Source of the DNA: Rhizobium sp. S152
GTDB taxonomy: Bacteria > Pseudomonadota > Alphaproteobacteria > Rhizobiales > Rhizobiaceae
Direction of reading: 5' to 3'
Assembly: GCF_030380735.1 (NCBI RefSeq)
Contig: NZ_JAUDRZ010000001.1
Span: 186,001-250,000 of the forward strand
Length of the DNA stretch: 64,000 bases
Below the pieces are notes generated by a model, which searched no databases, had not been told where the DNA came from, and saw only the letters and a program-made list of their open reading frames with translations. Each line of letters opens with the position of its first letter. Positions within the stretch are counted from its first letter, which is position 1. Positions 34,464 to 42,900 of this stretch are shown here, one piece after another. Position numbers and translations under genes: made by a program.

Positions 34464-35696
34464 ATGGTAACGACGCCCGAGAGAGCCTTCGGCGAAGGCC
34501 GTAGTATTGCGGTCCCGACAGCGTCGAAGCGCGATACGCGCTTGGACGTTTTGCGCGGATTGGCGCTAATCACCATTTTCATCAATCACGTCCCCGGCCA
34601 GATTTTCGAGCATCTGACGACGAAGAACTACGGCTTCTCCGACGCGGCCGAAGCTTTCGTACTGATTTCGGGCATTGCTGTCGGCATCGCTTACGGTGCG
34701 CGCTTCAAGGTCGGCACCTGGTTCGAGACGGCCAAAAAATCAACCAAACGTGCCTTCACGCTCTATCTCGCCCACATGATCACGACCTTCATGACGCTCG
34801 CGCTGTTCATAACGGGTGCCTGGCTGTTTCATCGCCCAGGGCTTTTGTGCGAGATCAACATTCTGGCGGTGCTTACCAATCCGCATGCCGGCATCCCGTC
34901 GCTGATGCTGCTTGGTCATCAGATCGGCTATAACAATATCTTGCCCATGTATGGCGCGCTGATGCTTATGGTGCCGATCATTCTCCTGCTTGAAGCGAGA
35001 AGCCCATTGCTCGCGCTCGCGGTTTCAGGCGCAGTCTGGCTCGTCTCGGGTATCTATGAAATAGCTCCCCACAATATGCTGATCGAAGGCTACTGGTTCC
35101 TGAACCCGCTTTCGTGGCAGTTCCTATTCACGATCGGCATCGTCGGCATGATGCACGTTCGACGCGGCGGCAAGCTGCCAAGGCATCCCCTGCTGCTCGT
35201 GCTCGCCGTCGGTTATGTACTCCTCTCATTCGTTTGGGTCGTGGGCCAGTTTTGGGGCATCGGCAATACGCTTGCGTCGCTTGGCCTGCCACCTGTGATA
35301 ACAGGCTTCGACAAGACCTTCCTGTCATTGCCGCGTCTGCTACATGTGCTGGCGTTGAGCTATCTCGTGCTCAATATTGGGGCGCTATCGGCGCTGCTGC
35401 GACGTCCGGAAACAAACCCGCTGGTCATTTTCGGTCGCCACTCGCTGAATATCTTCGTGGCGGGCACCATCCTTGCAATGATCGGCCAGGTCCTTCTCTA
35501 CATCAACAACGGCGACAAGGTCGTCGGTCCGATCTTCGTCGCTCTTGGCCTCGCTGTTCAGTTTGCGTACGCCTATCACCTGGAACGCAAACGCCTGCAG
35601 GGTCGCGCCGCAAGCATAGCAAAGCGCCCGCAGCAGGCTATGGCTCAACCGGTAGCGATACGCGCCAACAATAGCCGCGGCACGAACAGAAAATAA
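34464..35696 (+). CDS. opgC: OpgC family protein, cyclic/periplasmic glucan succinyltransferase
   Basis: A 410-residue multi-pass membrane protein. It opens KRDTRLDVLRGLALITIFINHVPG, the OpgC/acyltransferase-3-like beginning, and includes LTTKNYGFSDAAEAFVLISG and GRHSLNIFVAGTIL. About ten membrane helices are seen. OpgC of Rhodobacter succinylates osmoregulated periplasmic glucans, giving them negative charge. Its position right after the cyclic glucan synthase supports that role. The ATG at 34464 has AGGAGAGG upstream; longer starts overlap ndvB without a ribosome site. Confidence 0.9.
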   Translation: MVTTPERAFGEGRSIAVPTASKRDTRLDVLRGLALITIFINHVPGQIFEHLTTKNYGFSDAAEAFVLISGIAVGIAYGARFKVGTWFETAKKSTKRAFTLYLAHMITTFMTLALFITGAWLFHRPGLLCEINILAVLTNPHAGIPSLMLLGHQIGYNNILPMYGALMLMVPIILLLEARSPLLALAVSGAVWLVSGIYEIAPHNMLIEGYWFLNPLSWQFLFTIGIVGMMHVRRGGKLPRHPLLLVLAVGYVLLSFVWVVGQFWGIGNTLASLGLPPVITGFDKTFLSLPRLLHVLALSYLVLNIGALSALLRRPETNPLVIFGRHSLNIFVAGTILAMIGQVLLYINNGDKVVGPIFVALGLAVQFAYAYHLERKRLQGRAASIAKRPQQAMAQPVAIRANNSRGTNRK

Positions 35697-35735
35697 GGAT
35701 CAACCGCAGGCACTCACGAGACGTGCGCAAAAACC

Positions 35736-35763
35736 TTGACTCCTGTGGAAAACATCTTATGAG
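35736..35763 (+). promoter_or_regulatory. Candidate promoter upstream of asd
   Basis: TTGACT (35736-35741) and TATGAG (35758-35763) are separated by 16 nt. The -10 is the same as that proposed for tRNA-Ser. Transcription would start near 35770, about 250 nt before asd and 16 nt before a small ORF. Confidence 0.5.
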
Positions 35764-35785
35764 CAACGTTGGAAAAGGAACACCC

Positions 35786-35905
35786 ATGGTTCGTCGAGAA
35801 CACGCCATTGCCGCATGCAATGACCGGGCATTGATTGCCGGGGTGGATTTTCTTGTTCCGGTTTCTTCCAAAACCAAGGCCAAAACGACGACGAAAACCG
35901 TCTGA
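35786..35905 (+). CDS. 39-residue ORF with a Lys/Thr-rich end in the asd leader (possible leader peptide)
   Basis: The ATG at 35786 has AAAAGGAA upstream. The product begins MVRREHAIAACNDRALIAGV and its last eleven residues are K-T-K-A-K-T-T-T-K-T-V, with nine lysine or threonine codons. Lysine and threonine are end products of the pathway in which Asd, encoded 112 nt downstream, catalyses the shared step. Two hairpins lie between. This is the layout of an attenuator leader peptide, though it is longer than the known thr leader. It could also be an ordinary small gene or not translated. Confidence 0.45.
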   Translation: MVRREHAIAACNDRALIAGVDFLVPVSSKTKAKTTTKTV

Positions 35906-35926
35906 CGTCTCTGGCCTGCCGCTCTC

Positions 35927-35974
35927 TCCCCGGCTCGGCTGGGGACAGGAAGCCGCGATCGTTGCGCGCCTTCC
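35927..35974 (+). promoter_or_regulatory. Two consecutive hairpins in the asd leader
   Basis: Hairpin 1 pairs 35927-35933 with 35939-35945 (7 bp, one G-U, 5-nt loop). Hairpin 2 pairs 35948-35957 with 35965-35974 (9 of 10 bp, 7-nt loop). Neither is followed by a T-run, only by C's. They start 22 nt after the small ORF stop. Confidence 0.5.
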
Positions 35975-36017
35975 CCCCTCACCGAACAGAGGAGAGAAGA
36001 GAAAGAGAGCTTGAGAA

Positions 36018-37052
36018 ATGGGTTTTAAAGTTGCAGTTGCGGGAGCGACCGGAAATGTTGGCCGGGAAATGCTCAATATCCTGTCGGAACGCGGTTTTCC
36101 CGCGGAAGAAGTCGTAGCGCTCGCATCCGCGCGCTCGCAGGGCCTTGAGGTTTCCTACGGCGACAAGACGCTCAAGGTCATGAACCTTGAAAACTACGAT
36201 TTCTCCGACACCGATATATGCCTGATGTCGGCTGGCGGCGACGTTTCCAAGAAGTGGTCGCCGAAGATCGGTGCTCAGGGCTGCGTCGTCATCGATAACT
36301 CGTCGGCTTGGCGCTACGACCAAGACGTGCCGCTGATCGTGCCGGAAGTGAACCCTGATGCGATCGAGCAGTTCACCAAGCGCAACATCATCGCCAATCC
36401 GAATTGCTCGACGGCGCAGCTTGTCGTGGCATTGAAGCCACTACATGACGCAGCCAAGATCAAGCGCGTTGTCGTCTCGACCTACCAGTCCGTCTCCGGC
36501 GCCGGCAAGGACGGCATGGACGAACTCTTCAACCAGACGCGCGCGGTCTTCGTCGCCGATCCGATCGAGAACAAGAAGTTCACCAAGCGCATCGCCTTCA
36601 ACGTCATTCCGCATATCGATAGCTTCATGGAAGACGGCTACACGAAGGAAGAGTGGAAGGTTCTGGCCGAAACCAAGAAAATGCTCGACCCGAAGATCAA
36701 GGTGACCTGCACGGCCGTGCGCGTGCCGGTCTTCATCGGCCATTCGGAATCGGTCAACATCGAGTTCGAAAACGAGATCACCGCCGATCAGGCCCGCGAT
36801 ATCCTGCGCGACGCACCGGGTTGCCAGGTGATCGATAAGCATGAAAACGGCGGCTACATCACACCTTATGAATCCGCTGGCGAGGATGCGACCTTCATCT
36901 CGCGCATCCGCGAAGATGCTACCGTCGAGAACGGCCTGAACCTCTGGGTCGTTTCCGACAACCTGCGCAAGGGCGCGGCACTGAACGCGATCCAGATTGC
37001 CGAACTGCTTGTTAATCGCGGACTTGTGAAGCCTCGCAAGCAGGCCGCCTGA
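36018..37052 (+). CDS. asd: Aspartate-semialdehyde dehydrogenase
   Basis: A 344-residue enzyme that reduces aspartyl phosphate to aspartate semialdehyde with NADPH, the common step to lysine (and diaminopimelate), threonine and methionine. The N-terminal nucleotide loop is VAGATGNVGREM. The catalytic cysteine is in NPNCSTAQL. SVSGAGKDGMDEL and the RVPVFIGHSESVNIEFE segment (histidine/arginine region) are also typical. The ribosome site is purine-rich just upstream. It is a stand-alone gene behind an unusual 250-nt leader. Confidence 0.97.
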   Translation: MGFKVAVAGATGNVGREMLNILSERGFPAEEVVALASARSQGLEVSYGDKTLKVMNLENYDFSDTDICLMSAGGDVSKKWSPKIGAQGCVVIDNSSAWRYDQDVPLIVPEVNPDAIEQFTKRNIIANPNCSTAQLVVALKPLHDAAKIKRVVVSTYQSVSGAGKDGMDELFNQTRAVFVADPIENKKFTKRIAFNVIPHIDSFMEDGYTKEEWKVLAETKKMLDPKIKVTCTAVRVPVFIGHSESVNIEFENEITADQARDILRDAPGCQVIDKHENGGYITPYESAGEDATFISRIREDATVENGLNLWVVSDNLRKGAALNAIQIAELLVNRGLVKPRKQAA

Positions 37053-37223
37053 GTATTTTGTTAACCATGTCTTGTTAAGCCCGTTACTTCAGTTAAGGCT
37101 TATTCAGAAGCGCGGGACGCCACATATGGCATTCCGCGCTTGTCAAACGGATGGTCGAGACAATATCGCCGATAACGGGCTGAGCCCGCTTTGAGGCTGG
37201 GCTGATCGGGATCGGGGTATTCC

Positions 37224-38036
37224 ATGCGTATCACTAGACTTCTTCTGGCTGCAGCAGTTTTCCATGCAGTTCCGATGACGGCGAATGCCGCGCCGCAATG
37301 TGGCAACAACGGCGCCGGTTTCGCTGCCTGGGTCAGCGAATTCAAGCAGGAGGCGGCAGCCAACGGCGTAAGCCGTTCTGTTCTGGACCGTGCCTTCGCC
37401 AACGTCGTCTACAACAAGCCGACGATTGCTGCCGACCGTGGCCAGAAGAGCTTCAAGCTCTCCTTCGATGCCTTCATGCAGAAGCGTGGCGGCCAGACGA
37501 TCATTTCCCGCGGCAAGGGCGTCAAGCGCGCCAATGCAGCGCTGTTTGCCTCGATCGAACGCAAGTACGGCGTTCCGGCCGGACCGCTGATCGCGATCTG
37601 GGGCATGGAGACCGGCTTCGGTAGCTATATGGGCAATCAACACACCATGTCAGCCGTGTCCACGCTGGCCTACGACTGCCGCCGCTCGGATTACTTCACC
37701 GATCAGCTCTATGCTGCACTCCAACTCGTCGGCGAAGGCTTCCTGAGCCCGCAGGCGCGCGGGGCTGCCCACGGCGAGATCGGCCAGACGCAGTTCCTGC
37801 CGCGCAACGTCGTGCGCTTCGGCGCGGATGGTGATGGCGACGGGCGTGTCGACATGGTCGGCTCGCGCGCCGACGCACTCGCCTCCACGGCAAACTTCCT
37901 CCGGGGTCACGGCTGGCAGCCCGGCGCCGGCTATCAGCCCGGCCAACCGAATTTCTCGGCCATTGCGGGCTGGAATGCCGCAACCGTCTACCAGCAAGCG
38001 ATTGCTTATATAGGTCAGCAGATCGACGGCGGCTGA
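37224..38036 (+). CDS. Lytic murein transglycosylase (MltB/SLT_2 type)
   Basis: A 270-residue exported enzyme that cleaves peptidoglycan glycan strands, forming 1,6-anhydro-muramic ends. It has a signal peptide of about 22 residues (MRITRLLLAAAVFHAV...ANA). The catalytic glutamate is in AIWGMETGFGSYMG. GEIGQTQFLP and YDCRRSDYF are also family hallmarks. Compared with longer MltB proteins it lacks the C-terminal peptidoglycan-binding domain. The upstream spacer holds TTAACCAT and two more TTAA motifs. A bidirectional terminator follows. Confidence 0.92.
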   Translation: MRITRLLLAAAVFHAVPMTANAAPQCGNNGAGFAAWVSEFKQEAAANGVSRSVLDRAFANVVYNKPTIAADRGQKSFKLSFDAFMQKRGGQTIISRGKGVKRANAALFASIERKYGVPAGPLIAIWGMETGFGSYMGNQHTMSAVSTLAYDCRRSDYFTDQLYAALQLVGEGFLSPQARGAAHGEIGQTQFLPRNVVRFGADGDGDGRVDMVGSRADALASTANFLRGHGWQPGAGYQPGQPNFSAIAGWNAATVYQQAIAYIGQQIDGG

Positions 38037-38058
38037 GGCCAGACACATCAGGGATAAG

Positions 38059-38087
38059 AAAAAAGCGCCTTGTCGGGCGCTTTTTTT
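38059..38087. terminator. Bidirectional terminator between transglycosylase and carbonic anhydrase genes
   Basis: AAAAAAGCGCC (38059-38069) pairs with GGCGCTTTTTT (38076-38086) around a 6-nt loop. A and T runs on either side serve both convergent genes. Confidence 0.92.
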
Positions 38088-38091
38088 GTGC

Positions 38092-38733
38092 TCAGATTTC
38101 GGGACGAATGAAATCCCGGCTGACTGAATCCATGACCCATAGCTCACCTGTCGAGATATCGAACCAGGCACCATGAAGGTGAATGTCACCCGCTTCCTCG
38201 AGCGTCTTGATCTCGGGGAAGGTTCTGAGATTCTCGATCGAATTGCGGATCGAGACCCGCTCGAGCGCCGTCTGCCGTTCTGCCGGAGTCATGACGTTAT
38301 TGCTCTGGATCTGCTCTGCGGCCGGCTTGACCAGCGACATCCAACGTCCAATGAAATTGCCCGGGGACAAAGGTTCAACATCGGGATCGAGCGCCGCGCG
38401 GATGCCGCCACAGCGACCATGTCCCATAACGACGATGTCGGAAACCTTCAGCGCTTGGACCGCGAACTCGATCGCTGCGGACGTAGCGTGAAAATGACCA
38501 TCCGGCTCGTAAGGCGGTACCATATTCGCAACGTTGCGGATGACGAATAGTTCACCCGGTCCGGCATCGAAGATCAGCTCCGGAGCCGCACGCGAGTCCG
38601 AACATGCGACGACGAGAGTGCTTGGGCTTTGGCCGTTCTCAGCCAGCATCCTGTAGCGCTCGCGGGCGTCGGCGTAGCGCCCGTTCATGAAGTTGCGATA
38701 GCCGTCCAGCAGTGTATTTGGAAAATGTTGCAT
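38092..38733 (-). CDS. Beta-carbonic anhydrase
   Basis: A 213-residue zinc enzyme that interconverts CO2 and bicarbonate in the cytoplasm. Zinc ligands are C44 (in ACSDSRAAPE, with D46/R48 forming the catalytic dyad), H105 and C108 (in GHGRCGGI). The C-terminal part (LRTFPEIKTLEEAGDIHLHGAWFDISTGELWVMD) is typical of the family. It sits 57 nt downstream of the pyridoxal kinase gene on the same strand, so the two may share a transcript. Length is normal. Confidence 0.95.
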   Translation of the reverse strand: MQHFPNTLLDGYRNFMNGRYADARERYRMLAENGQSPSTLVVACSDSRAAPELIFDAGPGELFVIRNVANMVPPYEPDGHFHATSAAIEFAVQALKVSDIVVMGHGRCGGIRAALDPDVEPLSPGNFIGRWMSLVKPAAEQIQSNNVMTPAERQTALERVSIRNSIENLRTFPEIKTLEEAGDIHLHGAWFDISTGELWVMDSVSRDFIRPEI

Positions 38734-38790
38734 ACCCTTCGATTACAGCGAGCAATCGACAAGATCAACCATCTGCAGCAAAATGCCGGC

Positions 38791-39663
38791 TCAGCCTTTG
38801 CGTCTCTGGGCCGGATGAATAAGCCGTCGCATCTGCACCATGGCCATCGGCGTAGACAGGCTCGATGCGTCGCTTGCCAGTGTCAATTCATCACTTCCGC
38901 GCTTGACCGCGCGCGCAAGCACCTCGTAGACGCTCGCCGTAGCCAACTGGAGTGCCTTCTCGTCATCGATGCCGGACATTAGCCGTGAGAGAAAAACGGC
39001 GGCCAAGAGGTCACCCAAGCCATTCGGCGGCTTCTCGATCGCGCGGTGCTCGGCCAGCAGCGCATGCCGGCCGGATAGATAGAGGTTTCCCGTGCCGCCG
39101 GCCATCATCGCCACCGCCGAGGTAACCAACATGCGGGAAGGGCCAAGGGAAAGCGCTGCATCCATGATCGCCGTGTTATCATCAAGCGACGCGCCGGCGA
39201 GCCAAGCAAGTTCGTAGCGATTGGGCGTGGCCAACGACGCCAGTGGCAGCAGATTGTCGCGGATCGCCTCCGCTGTTGCTTCCGGCACATACAGGCCGCC
39301 CAGGTCGCCCATGACGGGATCGCAGAGATAGAAAATGTCAGGATCGCGTTCCCTGAGCGCAGCAATCAGCCGGGCAACCGAGCGCACCTGCGCCGCGTCG
39401 CCGAAGTACCCGGTCAACACTGCCTTCACCTCGCCGATCCAGGGAGCACCGATCAGATCGTCGATCGCTTTGTCGAAATCGGCCTCGCCGAAAGTTAGCC
39501 GGGTAGACCGCCCGTGACCCGGGTGCCAGGGCAGGACAATCGTCGGCAAAGCCCAGACCTGATGGCCGAGTGTTTCAAGTGCGAATACCGCCCCGCGATT
39601 CCCGACCGAACCGCGAACCACATGGCTCGAAATGACGATCACTGTTCCTGTTTCTTGCGACAT
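38791..39663 (-). CDS. pdxY: Pyridoxal kinase
   Basis: A 290-residue ribokinase-fold kinase that phosphorylates pyridoxal to PLP in the salvage pathway. It starts VIVISSHVVRGSVGNRGAVFALETLGHQVWALPT, typical of PdxY/PdxK. CDPVMGD is at 114-120, TPNRYELAWL follows, and the anion-hole motif is NGLGDLLAAVF with the catalytic aspartate. It is divergent from the NAD-glutamate dehydrogenase gene. It is likely co-transcribed with the carbonic anhydrase gene. Confidence 0.93.
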   Translation of the reverse strand: MSQETGTVIVISSHVVRGSVGNRGAVFALETLGHQVWALPTIVLPWHPGHGRSTRLTFGEADFDKAIDDLIGAPWIGEVKAVLTGYFGDAAQVRSVARLIAALRERDPDIFYLCDPVMGDLGGLYVPEATAEAIRDNLLPLASLATPNRYELAWLAGASLDDNTAIMDAALSLGPSRMLVTSAVAMMAGGTGNLYLSGRHALLAEHRAIEKPPNGLGDLLAAVFLSRLMSGIDDEKALQLATASVYEVLARAVKRGSDELTLASDASSLSTPMAMVQMRRLIHPAQRRKG

Positions 39664-39701
39664 GGTGCTGGCTCGATTTCGTTGCGTCTTGATCGTCTCT
39701 G

Positions 39702-39729
39702 TGTCGGGTTGCTGTCAACAGTCCCGACA
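39702..39729. promoter_or_regulatory. Interrupted inverted repeat upstream of pdxY
   Basis: TGTCGGG (39702-39708) and CCCGACA (39723-39729) enclose an inner CTGT/ACAG pair. It lies 39 nt upstream of the pdxY start on the divergent spacer. It is a possible operator; no regulator is identified. Confidence 0.35.
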
Positions 39730-39798
39730 TAATTTGGAACTGTCGCATCATTGAGCAAATTGCCATGTAAGCAACTGCGAGTTCTTTCCGATGACTGC

Positions 39799-39810
39799 GC
39801 TCGATCGAGC
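39799..39810. promoter_or_regulatory. 12-bp perfect palindrome in the pdxY/glutamate dehydrogenase spacer
   Basis: GCTCGATCGAGC is followed by AAAAA. It lies about 100 nt before the dehydrogenase start codon. It could be a transcription factor site, but a palindrome of this length may occur by chance in GC-rich DNA. Confidence 0.25.
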
Positions 39811-39912
39811 AAAAACGTACGAAAGCTATAGGCAGGCGCCTTATTTTAGAGACTTTTTCGTAAATTCTTCTGCTAACGTCTGCAAATCAAAGCACGCGAG
39901 GGAGCATCTGCT

Positions 39913-42900
39913 ATGGCCAGCCGAAACAATCCAAAACGCGAAAAGCAGCTGGAGGGCGCCGCCAAGGTCGCTGCATCAACGGGTGATAACTACATTGATC
40001 CGGAAATTCTATTCGGCCGAGCCAGTGGCGACGATCTTGAACGATACACTCCTGAAATGCTGGCAATTTCGGCTGTGCACTCCGCGAGCGAATTGGCAGC
40101 ATGGAAAGGCAGGGATGCGCGTATCAACATAGCGTCAATCGCGCACGTCGAGCCGGGCGGCATGCCGGTATCGGTCCTTTCCGTAACCGCCCATAACATG
40201 CCGTTTCTGTACGAGTCGGTCATGGGGGAAGTGACCAGCAGCTACCGCGATCTCTATATGGCGGTGCACCCGATCCTTGTAGCCGACAAAGGCAAGGCGG
40301 CTGAATTCCTGTCCGCCGACCAGGCAAGCGACCAGCAAAGCCGCATCAGCCACATACAGTTGCATCTCGCCCCGCTTTCGGCTGCCCAAGCCACCGATCT
40401 TATCCAACGCCTCGATATCGTCGTGAAACAGGTCGAACTTGCGGTGTCGGATTGGAAGCCGATGCTTGCCAAGCTCGACACCGTGATCAATGAGTTGTCG
40501 ACATACGGCGTAAACCGCAGAAAGTCGGATCGCGACGAGGCTCTGGCCTTTCTCACATGGCTGCGCGACGCCAATTTCACCTTCTTGGGCATGCGCGAAT
40601 ATGTCTACTCCGGCAAGGGCGCCGATGCCAGGATCGAACGCGACAAGGGCACCGGGCTTGGCATCCTATCCAATCCCGATGTCCTCGTATTGCGCACCGG
40701 AAAAGACGCCGTCACCACCACGCCTGAGATCCTCGCCTTCCTAGACGGGCCGGATTTCCTGATCGTTACGAAGGCTAACGTTAAATCGGTCGTCCATCGC
40801 CGCGGTTATATGGACTATGTCGGCGTCAAGCGCTTCGACGCGGAGGGCAACGTCACGGGAGAACTGCGCATTGTCGGGCTTTTCACTTCGACCGCGTACA
40901 CATCCCTGGCCAGCGAAATTCCGCTACTACGCTCGAAGGTGGAGAAGGTGAAGGAGCATTTCGGCTTCGACCCGATGAGCCATTCCGGCCGTATGCTCGA
41001 CAATACGCTCGAGTCCTACCCTCGCGACGACCTGTTCCAGATTGACACCATGCAGCTCGCGACCTTCGCCGAACAGATTAACGAACTTGCCGATCGGCCT
41101 CGCGTACGAGTGCTGCCACGCATCGATCATTTCGACCGGTTCGTTTCCGTGATCGTCTATGTCCCACGCGAGGAATACGACTCTATCGTTCGCGAAAAGA
41201 TCGGCACCTATCTTAAGACCGCCTATGACGGTCGCGTCTCAGCCTATTATCCGGCCTTTCCCGAAGGCGGCGTCGCACGGGTACACTTCATCATCGGCCG
41301 CTCCGGCGGCAAGACGCCACGCGTTCCGCAAGCCAAGCTAGAGGAAGCCATCCGCGTGATTACCGCGCGCTGGAACGACCGCTTCGAGGCGCTTGCCGGA
41401 CCGAAGGCGCCGCGCATCGCGGTAAGCCCCGCCTTTCAGGATCTCTTCCCTCCCGAAGAAACCTTCAACGATTTGCCCGATATCGCGGCATGCGCCACCG
41501 GCGCGCCGATTAGGATCGAGTTCTACAAGCGGCAGAAGGACGGCGCCGATCTCCTTTGCCTGAAGATCTTCCATTCGGGTGGCCAACTCGCGCTGTCGCG
41601 TCGCGTACCACTGCTCGAGAACCTTGGCTTCAACGTTATCAGCGAAGGAACCTTCGACATCGATGTGACTCTAGCCGACGGTTCGGAAAAGCTTGTTGTC
41701 CTGCACGACATGGATCTGGAAGCGCGCGGTGGGGCAAAGATCGATCTCACCCGCCATGCAGCGACGCTGGAAGAAGCCTTCCTCTCCGCCTTCAGCGGCT
41801 TGATCGACAACGATGCCTTCAATCGCCTCATCGTTTCGGCGGGTCTTTCCGCCCGCGAAACGAGCGTGCTGCGCGCCTATTCACGCTATCTCCGTCAGGC
41901 GGGTATCGCTTATTCGCAGGACTATATCGCGACGACGCTCGACAAATATCCCGCGATCGCGGTGTTGATCTTCAAGCTGTTTCACGACAGCCTTGATCCG
42001 AAGGCTGCTGAGAAAGCCCGGCTTAAGCGGATCGGCGATCTCCACTCAAAGATCGAAACGGCCCTCGCCGAGGTTCCAAGCCTAGACGACGACCGCATCC
42101 TGCGCCGGTATGTCAACGTCGTGGACGCCACGCTGCGGACCAACTATTTCCAGCGCGACGCCGACGGCGCACCAAAGGCGATGCTCGCCTTCAAACTCGA
42201 TCCTCATCTCGTCGACGGCCTGCCCGAACCGCGCCCCTTCCGCGAAATGTTCGTCTATGGCGTCGAGGTGGAGGGCGTGCATCTGCGCTTCGGCAAAGTC
42301 GCCCGCGGCGGTCTGCGCTGGTCGGACCGCGCCGAAGACTACCGCACCGAAGTGCTTGGGTTGGTGAAGGCCCAGCAGGTCAAGAATTCCGTCATCGTAC
42401 CGGTTGGCGCCAAGGGCGGCTTCTATCCAAAGCAGCTTCCTGTTGGTGGCAGCCGTGAAGAAATCTTCACCGCCGGTCGCGAAGCATACAAGACCTATAT
42501 CCGCACCCTCCTGTCGATCACCGACAATATCGCGGGTCCCTACATCGTGCCGCCAAAGGACACCGTGCGGCTTGATGGCGACGACCCCTATTTCGTCGTC
42601 GCCGCCGACAAGGGCACCGCGACCTTCTCCGATACGGCAAACGCGCTCGCGCAGGAAGCCGGCTTCTGGCTGGACGACGCCTTCGCTTCCGGCGGCTCGG
42701 CTGGTTACGATCACAAGAAGATGGGCATCACCGCCCGCGGCGCCTGGGAGACGGTGAAGCGTCACTTCCGGGAAATGGACATCGACATCCAGACGACGCC
42801 CTTCACCGTCGCCGGCGTCGGCGACATGTCCGGCGACGTGTTTGGCAATGGTATGCTACTGTCGCCAAAGATCCGGCTTCTCGCTGCATTCGACCATCGC

